A stretch of 64,000 bases of DNA from Undaria pinnatifida (Eukaryota; Sar; Phaeophyceae; Laminariales; Alariaceae). The stretch is taken from contig JABAKD010000029.1 of NCBI GenBank assembly GCA_012845835.1, positions 8,060,048 to 8,124,047 on the forward strand, written 5' to 3'. The notes under the pieces were generated by a model that saw only the letters and a list, made by a program, of their open reading frames with translations, was not told the DNA's origin and did not search any database. Position numbers and translations under genes: made by a program. This document shows positions 1 to 11,200 of the stretch, in pieces (positions within the stretch are counted from its first letter, which is position 1; every line of letters starts with the position of its first letter).

Positions 1-437
1 ATTCGTAGAAAAGGACTTTTTGGGGGGCCTCGATCACTTTAACAAACACAAAAAACACGACAAATGCAAAAAATATTGCTAAACGTATGTACGATTTCAC
101 AAGTGCTTGACACGGACACGTATATTTCTTTTTACGGTAGCACCGAAATTATTTTCCCACGAACGGTTGCATTGGGTTGACGACGTCGCCGCAATGTGCT
201 ATGGTATCCCCTCTCTCCCGTTGCGGCGTTATGATTTATAGCAGTTGTCGCCTTTATAGCTATCAGGCGTTATCTATCGCCTGCACGAGCGAACGGCTCC
301 GCCCCCCCCCCTTCTGTCAGACGGTATCCGGCGGCCAGCAAACTACTTATACGAGAGATGGACATCCAAGCAACGCTCGTGTGAGTGATGATTGCAGAGC
401 TAGAGGCACCCCTGCGTATCAGTAGTTGGTCCCTAGG

Positions 438-655
438 TTTGTTCGTAGAGTCCAAGCCCGGATGCCCTGACCGCCCCGCGGCCTGATAAGTTTATTTATA
501 GACGTTGTATTAGAGGACAGAGAGGAGAGGCGGAGCAGAGAGCGGAGTGCTCGAACTCTCCTCCCGACAGCGTGTCAAAGATTCCGTAAAAACGCCTGCG
601 AAGATATAAGCAACTCTCTACAACTTTTGTAGCCGTCGCTGCTCTGACGATCCAA
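438..655 (-). repeat. Left LTR-like repeat of Copia remnant (3' LTR by orientation)
   Basis: This ~218 bp block matches 2965-3185 in the same orientation. Shared landmarks are the GGATGCCCTGAC segment, GTTGTATTAGAGGACAGAG, CTCGAACTCTCCTCC, AAAACGCCTGCGAAGATA and the final TGACGATCCAAA. The Copia coding remnant between the copies is on the minus strand, so this would be the 3' LTR. Many substitutions separate the two copies, so the element is old. Exact ends and a target duplication could not be fixed by eye. Confidence 0.6.
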
Positions 656-984
656 ACTAACACCCTCCCTGACTCTTTACATCAGTGACGAGACCGAATG
701 GGCATCCAAGACAACGAGCTAGGACCTAAGAACAGCCAGCGACAGTCCCGCAGGAGGAAAGCCGGCCACCGGGTCGAACCCCCTCGTGTAACTCATATAT
801 TCCGAACCATTGCAATTGTAACTATGGCCGCATCCAAAACGATGACCATGGCCAGAAACTAAAATGCCAAGTAGAGTCCTACTCACCCCGTGCCCCTCAA
901 AGTAGCGTGGGGTGGCGGCCTGGCAAAAATTATTCGTGGCATGGCTCAAACACGGTGCCCATCGAAAAAATGCTTTCACACCCC

Positions 985-1960
985 TTACTCACCGTCCAAC
1001 GGTAGGTTCAACGAAAAATTACGGTGAGATTTGAAAGGGCTCGCAGCAATGGATTTCGTTAGAATATCCGCGTGCTGCTCTTCCGAAGCTACAAGCTGAG
1101 TGCCAATCTTCTGCGCACGAAGTAAGTCTCGGACGGAATGGAAACATACGTCAACGTGTTTGCTCCGAGCAGAACTAAGATGGTTTTCAGGTGCATCTAT
1201 GGCCCCCTGGTTAACCTCAAATACTCGGACACACGATCCGCTTAGCTCTGGACAAATAAACGATGAAACTGCGCCTGTAAGCAGAGCCTCCTTCACCCCT
1301 TTGCCCAGGGCTACATAGTCTGCTTCTGCGGTAGACAACGTAACGCACCTCTGCGTGCTACTTGCCCAACTGACGGCAGCACCCCCCAAGGTAATTACCG
1401 TCCCCGACACCGAGCGCCTGCCCTTAGATTTGTCGGCGTAGTCGGCATCACTATACGCAGTCAAGTCCAATCCCGAACCCCTCACAAAAGCCAATCCCGT
1501 ACCCCTTGTCCCGTGGAGATGTGCCATGATCTTCAAAACTGCTTTCCAGTGCCTGTCGGTGGAGTTGTGAGAATGGCGCGCCGCAGCATGCACCGCGTGC
1601 GAGATGTCTTGCCGTGTCATGGTCGACAGCCACATCAGACTGCCCACAGCCTCCCTCTACGGCCAGTTTCCCTTTGGCTCGCCCTCTTCTCTTGGAGCTA
1701 ATTCAACGCCAGGGGTCGCGGCGGTGTCAAACGACGAGTTCACACCGAAACGAGTCAGCATGCTTTCAACGAAAGTCTTCTGCGTGATCTCTAACGTGCT
1801 CAGTTCCCAGTTACGCTTGAAAGCACAACCCAAGTGTGCCCAAGTCAGTTCGCCGAGGTTAATTTGTGGGGGATTTTCGTGGTTAACGCGGCATGGATGT
1901 CTCTGCAAGTCTCGCCGATCCTGCAATCACAATTCCATCTACACTGTTCCCTTGGTCGGT
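985..1960 (-). pseudogene. Ty1/Copia polyprotein remnant: RT C-terminus plus RNase H
   Basis: Read on the minus strand, this is the end of a Copia-type pol. The RNase H part (985-1647) has the family landmarks: an Asp in YSDADYA, a Glu in STAEADYVAL, a RSKHVDV-like segment and ILTKSI near the end. The segment before it (1660-1926) contains LGELTWAHLGC and a thumb-like region typical of Copia RT. The frame is broken in several places. There is an in-frame TAG at 1657-1659 between the RT and RNase H parts. The catalytic YVDD-like box near 1921-1948 has lost its second Asp (reads VDG), and a frameshift lies just downstream of it. Gag, protease and integrase are essentially absent. The element cannot move by itself. 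Confidence 0.8.
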
Positions 1961-2000
1961 GCCTCTTGTCAGGGACGGCAGCACACGAGCTCAGCAGGTG

Positions 2001-2495
2001 GAGAATGGGATACATACCCCGGCGGCGAGTTGGGGGTGGTTTTAATCTGCCTCTATCTACGAAGACACCCTGCTTTAAAGCACACCGAGCTGTCCCATCA
2101 TTTAGTGGGCAAAAACCTGAGTTTACTGCCTGGACAAGAGACGCTGCAGTAGGTACTGCACGAACGGAGTAGGTTTCTTATCTGGCTTGATGTCGGGGAC
2201 GCCTGAATACATTCATTCCCGTAGGGGAATTGGGTACCGAGAACTCGGTAAATCAAGTACCGAGTTCTCGGTATCCAGTTCCCCTGCGGGAACGTATTCA
2301 GGTGGATCCGTCACAGGGCAGATAAGAAACCTACGCCTTTCGCGTGGTACCTAGCGTCTGTTGCCCAGGCAGTGAACACGGGTTTCTGCCCACTAAATGA
2401 TGAGAGGCAGCGTTGTAATTAAAAGCAAGATGTCTAGATGGAGGCAGATCATAACCACCCCCCAACTCGCCGCCGGGGCATGTATCCCATTCTCC
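2001..2495. repeat. Foldback element / long imperfect palindrome
   Basis: Arms of ~240 bp (2001-2250 and 2258-2495) are reverse complements around a 7 nt spacer at 2251-2257. The outer ends read GAGAATGGGATACAT on the left and the complement ATGTATCCCATTCTC on the right. The innermost part is TACCGAGAACTCGGTA against TACCGAGTTCTCGGTA. Other paired blocks are GTAGGTTTCTTATCT (2169) with AGATAAGAAACCTAC (about 2320) and TCATTTAGTGGGCA with TGCCCACTAAATGA. It lies inside the Copia remnant, 5' of the RT part. It could be a foldback-type DNA transposon or a MITE; no clear target duplication was seen. Confidence 0.75.
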
Positions 2496-2582
2496 AGCCC
2501 TCCGTTGTTGGTCTGGCTGACCCCTCGCTCCTAGGCTAACCTCGACAGGAACAGCAGCTCCTCTGCGTCCGTCACTCCGAAA

Positions 2583-2900
2583 TTACACGAGGCATCCGCG
2601 CGCAAAGTCGTCTCTCTCCCTGCTGTCGTATCTCCTCGCGGTCCGCTCCAGCAGCAGCAGCAGCAGCAGCGGCAGCAGAAGTTTCTCGTGCAGCAGTGGG
2701 TTCAGCCCCTCGTGCCCCCCCCCCCCTACAAGGGCGCTGCCCTCAGCGCTGCTGGACTTCGATCGGCCGTCGTTCCTAATGAACTCGGCCATCATCTCCC
2801 TCATGGCATGCATCACCGATGCCTGCTTCTCCTCCATCATCAGCTGAAACTCACGCCTCAGTTGCTGAATCTCATCCTTGGCAGAATATTGCTCCCGTGC
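2583..2900 (-). pseudogene. Possible gag N-terminal coiled-coil fragment of the Copia element
   Basis: On the minus strand, next to the 5' LTR-like repeat, is an open stretch rich in Glu, Gln, Arg and Met (for example EIQQLRREFQLMMEEKQ). It then degrades into CAG-repeat-encoded Leu. Its position between the LTR and pol, and its charged helical composition, fit a gag N-terminus. There is no domain-level match. A stop lies in frame just upstream, so it would be a fragment. It may be chance composition. Confidence 0.3.
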
Positions 2901-2964
2901 TGACCCTTTTTAGGACATCCGTGACTCCTGGTACCAGATCTCAAACGTTCATTCACTATTATTA

Positions 2965-3185
2965 GTGTGTTCCTAGAATCCAACCTCGGATGCCCTGACA
3001 GCCACGCAGTCTGATGAGTTTATTTGTGGTCGTTGTATTAGAGGACAGAGGGGAGAGGCGGGGCAAAGCGCGGAATGCTCGAACTCTCCTCCGGAGAGCA
3101 TGCCAAAAAAATCCATAAAAACGCCTGCGAAGATACACCCAACCCTCTACAACTGTTGAACCGTCGCTGCCATGACGATCCAAAA
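2965..3185 (-). repeat. Right LTR-like repeat of Copia remnant (5' LTR by orientation)
   Basis: Direct repeat of 438-655. It keeps GGATGCCCTGACAGCC, GTTGTATTAGAGGACAGAG, CTCGAACTCTCCTCC and ACGATCCAAA. About 25 bases inside the element (2926-2940, minus strand), CTGGTACCAGGAGTC loosely resembles a tRNA primer-binding site. That motif also matches a word common throughout the window, so it is weak evidence. Confidence 0.6.
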
Positions 3186-3280
3186 CCAGCAAGGTCCATT
3201 GCCGGAAACTACACCGGCGTCGTCGGCAGGACGCAGTGTTTCACGATTAGCGATTAGTCCTTTTGTGACCCAGAGATAAC

Positions 3281-3690
3281 CACAGAAGAGTGCTGCGACA
3301 GAGGTAGCACGTTTTGGACGAACTATTTTCTGAAAAGACTTCGCTCTTTCACCCAAATCGTCGGGATGTCGATTCTTGTTTTGCGATATGGATGTTGTTT
3401 GTACCTAGGCAGGCATGGGTTTGGTCACAGGGTGTCACTTTTCAGTGTACTCGAAATGTTTTTCGGGGGGGGGTGAGGGTATGCAGCTCCTCGCGTGCTT
3501 CGATGGAGGCTACTCGCTGCACTTTTTTTTGTACAAAAAATATTTTTCCTGAAATGACTTTGCTCCTTGACCCAAAATCGTCGGGATATCGATTGTTGTT
3601 TTGCGATATGGATGTTGTATGTACCTATGTAGGCCATGGGTTTGGTCACCGAGTTGCATTTTTCAGTGCACTCGAAATACAGTTTTTGAA
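3281..3690 (+). repeat. Two degenerate copies of a dispersed ~170 bp repeat
   Basis: Two head-to-tail copies (about 3281-3460 and 3530-3690) share a core CCAAAATCGTCGGGATATCGATT, then TTGTTTTGCGATATGGATG, a conserved GGTTTGGTCAC and CAGTG(T/C)ACTCGAAAT. The first copy starts with a degenerate GTGCTACGATAGAGGTAGC. Related copies occur at 7028-7210, 22690-22860 and 46278-46435. The reading frame through it looks incidental. Confidence 0.6.
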
Positions 3691-3779
3691 CGACGACGTT
3701 GTCCTCCCTCGTTCATATATTAATGATTTCACCCCACAATATTTCGATGTACAGTACCCGAAACTACAGTATTGATGTA

Positions 3780-5114
3780 ATGAATACGTCAGCTTGTATC
3801 CTTCTGGAGAAAACAATATACCTGGTAACTCCCAGCTGACGTGCTTGCAGTTTTTTTCTTTTGTTCATTTAGCTACTACGTCAGAGCTGTGAATTCGATC
3901 GGAGTGCTCGATACGGCGGTGGCAGTCCCGAACTTGTTCGATTTCTTGCTGTTTCTAGCCCCGGCCTGCTGTTGTTTGGTAGTTTTTTGTTGCATTGTTT
4001 TTTGTTGCGTTGTTTTTGCGGTTCTCTTCCGCTTTCTTTTCTCGTTTTTTTTTTTTTCTTTTACAAGGGTGCAGCACCAGCCGTCGACGCATGGTCAACT
4101 AACGGCGATTTTTTTTTTTTCCGGATCCCCCGCGATAAAAACGCCATCGCACCCTTGTGGTACTGGCGGTAGGGTTACGTCCAACTCGTGGTGGGAACAC
4201 ATGAACATACGACGGTACGGTAGAGGGGGATACTTTTTTTTTCTGAGGCAACTCACTTGAGGAGCCCTCCGAGGAAAAAACATGATTTTTCAGTAAATTG
4301 AAAAATGCAGCCAGGTGAACAAAACCCATGACCTTCGTAGGAATACAACACAAATAGTATCGCACACACGATAATAAATTGAAAACGCAGCCAGGTGAAC
4401 AAAACCTATGGCCTTCGTAGGAATACGAAAACGATTAGTATTGCACATACAAGAATGCCACTCCGACGAATTTTGGGGGGTTGAGAAGCCCCGTCATTGG
4501 GGGGGGGGAATGCCAAAAAACGGTATACCGTGTTCCTCTATCGTAGCATGCGTCTAAATAAGATGTGCCTCGTACCTGGTACTTTTTTGTAGTTGCATTT
4601 GCCTTTGCTGGTGAGGATACATCAATTTTCCCTGGTACCTGGAATGTACTTACGTTTGCCGTTACCTACCTGAATCTGCTTGTACCAGTGTTCGTAATCA
4701 CTGCCGTGTTTTTTTGTTGTTGCTGAATTTTGATGGTGCTGTGGTATTGCTAGGAAGTGTGTAATATTGTAGGGTACGTACGTGTTTAAGTTGTGCGGGT
4801 ACCCAGGTACATGCTCGGGTATCTTACCCGGGTATCCTGATTTGTATAGTAGTCAGATTGTAAGGCACCAGGGTACCCCAGAGTACATACACCCTACCAA
4901 ACACTTTATTGCTAAGTATTGTTGGACATGACTTCTGATTAGAGGATTTTTCCGATATGTCGAATTTTCGATACGATACGACATCTCCGATATTATCGAA
5001 GTTTTCGATACGATACTCAACATCAAATGACCTTGACTGTATGTATGACCCTTCCCCCCCCCCCCCCCCGCCCCCCGCCCCCGCCGCGCCAATTCCCCTT
5101 CTCCCGCTTTGAAG
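3780..5114. other. No gene seen; probable TAF1 intron DNA
   Basis: The stretch holds T-rich tracts (3970-4070), a two-unit tandem repeat, TACCTGGTA-type words and a C-rich tract at 5055-5100 that serves as the polypyrimidine run before the exon at 5115. No exon with matching phase was recognised, so the first visible TAF1 exon follows more than 5 kb of apparently intronic DNA. Confidence 0.5.
4295..4456. repeat. Two-unit tandem repeat, ~81 bp unit
   Basis: Units 4295-4375 and 4376-4456 both begin AAATTGAAAA, continue GCAGCCAGGTGAACAAAAC and CCTTCGTAGGAATAC, and end near GCACA(C/T)AC. Divergence is moderate. No coding role is evident. Confidence 0.8.
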
Positions 5115-5235
5115 GCGACTTACGATGCTCCAGTTGGCCTCGACATGCGAGACCATGGGCATCCCTAAGGACACCGTTCGGACCCTTAGGCGATGGGATA
5201 GGGTTCACATGATTAAGGAACTGGCGGGCGTGGCG
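5115..5235 (+). CDS. TAF1: TAF1 exon a: conserved MGIPKD/LRRWD helical segment
   Basis: The acceptor AAG follows a long C-rich tract; the donor is GTGAGG at 5236. One base completes an upstream codon, then 40 codons run, including TCETMGIPKDTVRTLRRWDR. This matches the TAF1 segment just after the DUF3591 core, where a GxP...L.RW motif is typical. The preceding exon is outside the window or unrecognised. Confidence 0.85.
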
Positions 5236-8200
5236 GTGAGGGCAGGGCGAGACTCGAGGGGGGTGGGGGGGGGGGAGGGGGGGGTGTTCTCGTTTGATGT
5301 ATGGCCGTAGCCGTATGACCATAGACCCTCGTATCCCTACAAGCGCCGGCACGAAGCACAACGGGCTTTGAAGCAGGCGGTTCTACTCAATCCCCACTTT
5401 ACTGTTTTCGCCGTCATTAACAAGCAGAATAATCGTTGTGAGTTTTTTTTTTGGTAAGGGGTGTCCCCGTTCACCCCCCGGCCCCTCTCGCACCGTGCCA
5501 ACCGTTTTGTGGAACTCCCAGCGACAGAGCTTATCAGAAAAATGAGAACACATCTTGCTTGTTTTAGTTATATTACAGATGTTCTAAACAACATGTATGT
5601 TGAGACCGTTCTTTATTTAGCGTCGTCGAAATTTGACGTTTGAAATGCTTGGTGCGTGCAGTGTACGTTTTTTTTTTTCATGTTCTTGTTATTGTTCTTG
5701 TTCTTTTGTTTTTTTTTTCTTGTTGTTGTTTTCGGTCTTGGTATTTTTCTTGCTCTTGCTCTTGCTCGTGTTCTTGCTCTTGCTCTTGCTCTTGCTCTTG
5801 TTCTTGCTCTTGATCTCGTTCTTGTTCTTGTTCTTGTTCTTGTTCTTGTTCTTGTTCTTGTTCTTGTTCTTGTTCTTGTTCTTGTTACGTTTATTGTTAT
5901 TTTTCGTGTTCTTGTGCTTGTTCGTGTTCTCGTTGTTGTTATTTGTCTTGCTTTTGCTTTTGCTCTTGGTCTTGTCCTTGCGCTTGCTCTTGTACTCACT
6001 TGTACTTGTGCTTGTACTTGTACTTGTTTTTTGTTGTTATTTTTTCGTATTCTTGTTATTGTTATCGTTCTTGGTCTTGCTGTTGTTGAAAAGGTGGCCG
6101 AGAACGTGAAGGATGGGAACTTATACGCGCGGTTCGTCAGGAAGAGGAGGCCTAACGCCACCATCGACAAGGACCTTTATCGAGCGTGAGAATTCGTCGT
6201 GGAATAGTAGTGGGGGTGGGGTGGTGGGGATGGGGGTGGGAGTGGGGTTGGGGGTTGGGGTTGTGGTGGTGGCGTCGCTGTTGGTGTTGGTGGTAATGAT
6301 AGTGGTGATGAGAGTTTGGTTCGAGGTGGTGATGCTGCTGGTGCGGGTGGGATCGGGGATGGGGACGGTGCTGGTGGTGGTGGTACGGTGTTCGCTTTTG
6401 CTGAATATTTGGTACCCACCTAGATTGTTTTGCTTATTTTGCATGATTGTAATACTTGGCGTATTACCTGGCACCTAGTTTTTTGTTTGTTTATTTTGCT
6501 TCTGCCCTCTACTTCCCCCCCCCACCCGCTCCCCCTCCCCTCCCCTCCCCTCCCCTCCCCCCTCCCCTCCCCTCCCCCCTCCCCTCCCCTCCCCCCCACC
6601 CCCACACACCAGAACCTGCAACGAAATCTGGGAAAGGCAGGCCGCTGCTCTCTCTGCAACGGCGGAGGACGTCTTGGACTACCACAGGTGACTGGGGACA
6701 GTAGCCCTTTACCTCTTTCCCCCCGATTTCGGTGCTTTATTCCAGGTAATGATCCATCGTCGTTATTGTACGAGTTGTTCATGTAATCGTCCACTTTTTT
6801 CGCAAAAATGAGTTGAGTTATCTTTTTCGGGACGAAGTTCTTCAAGAGGCGGGGTCGGGTGGGGTGGGAGGGGGGGGGGGGGGGGGTCTGTGGAGTATTT
6901 TTTTCTGTGTGTGTTTGACTCTGCTGTGCGGGGGATGGAAGTAAGATGGGGGGTTGTGGTGGTGGTGGTGGTGGTGGGGGTGGTGGTCGTTGTGGTGATG
7001 GTCGTGGTGTTGGTGTCGTTGGTGGGACGAGTGCTACGATAGAGGTAGCGCTTTTTGGCAAAATTATTTTCTGAACGACGGGGCTCCTTGACCCGAAATC
7101 GTCGGATTTTTTTTTTTTTTTTTTTGCGATATTTTTTGTCGCATGCCTATGCCATGGGCTTGCTCATCTGGTGGCACTTTCGGGTTTTCCTCAAGATCAG
7201 TTTTTGTGGGTGGGGTATGGAGTAGGTTATCAAGCCATCACCCTCAGTAGGCAAAAAAGAGCCGCAGTGCACATCTGCCGCCGTTGCATGCATCGGGACG
7301 CCGATCAATAATCGATGACGGTCGATGTACGGCGCTAATGGAAGGTGTAAACTGCCGCTAGATAGTCCACGCCGTCTGATAATCGGCGCTGTTCGATGTT
7401 CTCAGACGCGGTTTGTTAACGCGCCGCCCGATACTCTACATAGTTTGGTCATCGAAAACGCTGTTTGATTAGTCTACACATTCCGATGATTGATGACGTT
7501 CGATAATCGACGCCGCTCACTAGTCGAAGACGCCGTCCGACAATCGAGTCTGATATTTGACAACGTTCGATAATGGGCGTAATTCGATGATGAACGATAC
7601 TGTGCGATAGTCGTCGCCGTTCGATAGTTGCAAACACCGTTCGGCGTTTTGATCCCGTTGTCGTTCGGCAATCGACATGATGCGATAATCAACGCTGTCT
7701 GATAATCGTTGCCGTTCGATGAGTGGCCTCGTTCGATAATGAACTTATGCCGATAGTTGGCGTCATTCGATAATCGGCACTGTTTGACCATCGACAACGT
7801 TCGATATTTGGCATCATCCGATAATCAACACTGTCCGATGAATCATTGAACAGTGACACCGGCGGGAGCAAGGACAAGGGGAAGCCTAAGGCCAAGGCAG
7901 GCTCGGCTTCCGGTGCCACCGGCGCGGCCTCTGCCGCCAGCGCCGCGGCTGCCAGTGCTGGTGAGGCGGGAAAAACAGGAGCAGAAGCAACGGCGACTGG
8001 GGCAACAGCACCAGGAGCATCGGCAGGGCCTGAAGGGGTAGTAGCAGCAGGAGGGGCGGGAGCGGCGGGAGCAACAGCAACAGCAGGAGGAGCCGCTGGG
8101 ACAGCAACAGGAGGAGTAGCAACAGGAACGACTGCAGCAGGAGCAGCACCACCAACAGCAGGAGCAGCAGCAGCAGCAGCAGGAGGGGGAGGGACATCGA

Positions 8201-11200
8201 AGGCGGGGGCAGAAGGAGCCGCCACCTCCGGCGCCGCCGGCGCCGCCGCCGCCGGCCCTAACGGCAAAGACGATGCTGAAAAGGGTGGAAAGGTCGTGAA
8301 GGAGGAGGAAGACAACGACAAAGACGACGATGACGATAACGATGACGACGACGACGGCTTTAACGTGGACGACCTCAATCTTACGGATGATGACGACGAT
8401 GACGACCTTAATCTAAGCGACATGGAGGAGGTAAGTGCGCCGAGTTGTTGAAGGCGCCCCTGCTTTTTTTCTCCTTTTTTTTCTTTTTTTTCTTTTTTTC
8501 TGTTTTATGCTCCGGCGGATCGGGAAAAATAGAGCTTAAGCTCATCCGAGGACTAGTTTCTGTTGTGCTTTTGTTTGAAGACGGTGCCGGGGAGGCAATA
8601 CGGGACACTGGACACAGCTGGCGCCGCGTAATTTCTTGTTTGATGCTGCCCATGCGGCAGTTCTAACGCAGGTGGCGTGCAGTAGCTTTTGCCCCCCCCA
8701 GCTCCATGCCCTCTTCGCCCTCCCTCCACCCCACTCCCACCCCACTCCACCCCACCCTGCTCACACCATCATACCCTCTTCCACGCCCTTCCTCTAACCA
8801 ACCCTCTTATTTCCCTTTTTTTCGCCAGACTTTGGAGGGAGGGGATGGAGACGGAGACGCCCCGGTGTCAAAAAGCCTCCATGACCTGACGGCAGCGTCC
8901 AACAGAAATGGGGAGGAGCTGGACGACGAGCGACAATTACGAATGCTCCAGCAGGATTTGCACGGGGATAGGGGCGATGCTGCCAGATGGGGAATAGGAG
9001 AGGTGAGCGTTAGGTACGGTGTAGATAGTGTGTTGTCCGGAGCGTGGGTATCAAAGCTGGTTAGGTTGGTCATTCCTGGGTATGCCGGGTATTTACCCGG
9101 GTACCGTACCGAATGCTCCAGCAGAATTTTCGCCGAGAAAGGGGAGACGCTGCCAGATGGAGAATCGGCGAGGTATCCATTCACATGTTTGAAAAATATC
9201 AACGGGGTGTTAGTTAGGGCATACTCTGTGTACTCTGCGGTACCCGGGTGTCAAATATGGTCATGCTGGTCCTACCTGAGTATGTACCCGGGTAATACCC
9301 GGGTAAGCAGTAGACCCCCGGGTAGATGGGTACATACCCAGGTACACACCTGGCTATAGGTACCCGGCCAGACCCGGGTACAGTTCCAAAAGCCCCATTC
9401 CGGATTTGCACGGGGATAGGGGAGACTGCCAGATGGGGAACGAGAGAGGTGAGTATTGTCATAATATCAAGGGCGTGTTAGGCCGGGTATATGCTTGGAG
9501 GTTTCCGGGTACCAAGCCTGGGTATTCTGGTCATGCTCGGGTATTCATAAGTGGCTATGTACTCGGCTATGTACTCGGGTAGATCCGCGGGTAGAAACCC
9601 AGGTAGAAACTCGGGTATGTGGGTATGTACTCGGTACAGTACCGCATGCCCCGGCAGGATTTTGTACGGGATAGGGGAAACTCTTGCCAAATGTAGAACG
9701 GGCGAGGTCAGTATGTGGTGTTGTGTCGGTTGAATACTCTTGCGATTTCAAGGTAGTAAACCTGGTTGTGTTGGTCATACCCCGGTACACACATACCCGG
9801 GTACATCCAGAGTATATCATATTTGGTATACCGTAAGGTGCTAAGCTAAACGCGCCCTAGTAGGGGTATTGTGAAAGTGGGGTGGGAGTAGGGCGGGTAG
9901 CTTAGGGGTTATGAAGAGGGGGAGGGTAGGGGGTTGGGGGGGGTAGAGTAGGAGTTGGAGGGGGGTACGGGCGATACAGGTTTTGTGCTCTAGTTGCACG
10001 TCTTCGCCGCCACGGAAGGGTGCGGTGAGGGAGGGGGTGGGACAGGGGCGGCGGGGGCGGCGGTCGGGGGGAAGGGGCTACAGATGAAGTCCCCTTGGTG
10101 TTTGTATCGTTGTTGTATGTTATCCGTTAGGCTCTGATTGTGATGTGATGGGGTGTGATTGGATGGGATGGGATGGGATGGGATGTGTTTTTTCAATGAT
10201 GTGATGTGACTTGCGGTGATGTGATGTGGCCCAACCCCCCCCCTTCCCGCCCTCTCCTTGCACCACTGGATGTTTCACGATTGTTGTTGTTGTTGTTGTT
10301 TTTATCATGTGTGATGGTGTGTTGTGATGGTATGTTGTGATGGCGTTGTTGTGTTCTTTTCTTTTTTCTTTTTTGTTTTAAACGATTTTCTTTTTCCTTT
10401 TTTTTCCCCCGCGGCAGCGAGGGGGAGAAGCCGGGTCGCAGGGCAAGGTGCTGTCGGTGGAGGAGGCCCGCAAGGCTCAGACTGCGGACCTCGTGGCCAA
10501 GCTTGGAGGAAGGGCGGAGCTGCCGGCTCAGGCCGTCAGGCGCATCACCAGGACTGTGGGGTGAGTGCTGTTTTGGTTGGTGGCGGTGGGGGTGGGGGGG
10601 GGTCGTTGGGGGGTAGGGGTGTAACCATCGTATCATGCATGGCCGTAGTCGTATGACCATAGGCCCTCGCATCCCTATTATGCCGGGACGGAGCACGTCG
10701 GGTTTTCACCAACCAGGCAGACATTGCTTGCACCAAGCGCGAAGCGCCGTGAGGTGTTCGGCCAGTCGCATGAACGGTGACCTGCATCCTACCAGGTTCC
10801 CGCTCGTAAGACGGACTTCGGCACCTTGTGCCTACTTTCTTGCTTATGGATGACAGCGCCATTGAGTTACACTTGTTTTCTGGTGTGGCCACTCCAGAGA
10901 CAACAATGGGTATTGCTATGTAACTGCCTCGTGGGTGCCTTACCATATTCACACCACGTGATGCGATCATCCCCCTTGTGCGGAGTTAGGGTTTTCCACC
11001 CCGCACAAAATGATCTAACTCGATAACCATCATGGTGACCGCCAAAAACAAACACAAACGGTACCCTGGTTGTCTAGCTCATGCAGCGATTGGCATGTTT
11101 TACATCGTTGTCAACTAACACCAACCCCAACCCCAATATACATATAATGTTTTACAGCGTCGGTGCCAACGGAAGCCAATTATTACATACGCGTATACCA

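Noticed and set aside
5613-6189. Arg/Thr-rich and Leu/Val-rich frames of 158-185 codons
   Set aside because: Translations of the CTTGTT hexanucleotide tract inside a TAF1 intron.
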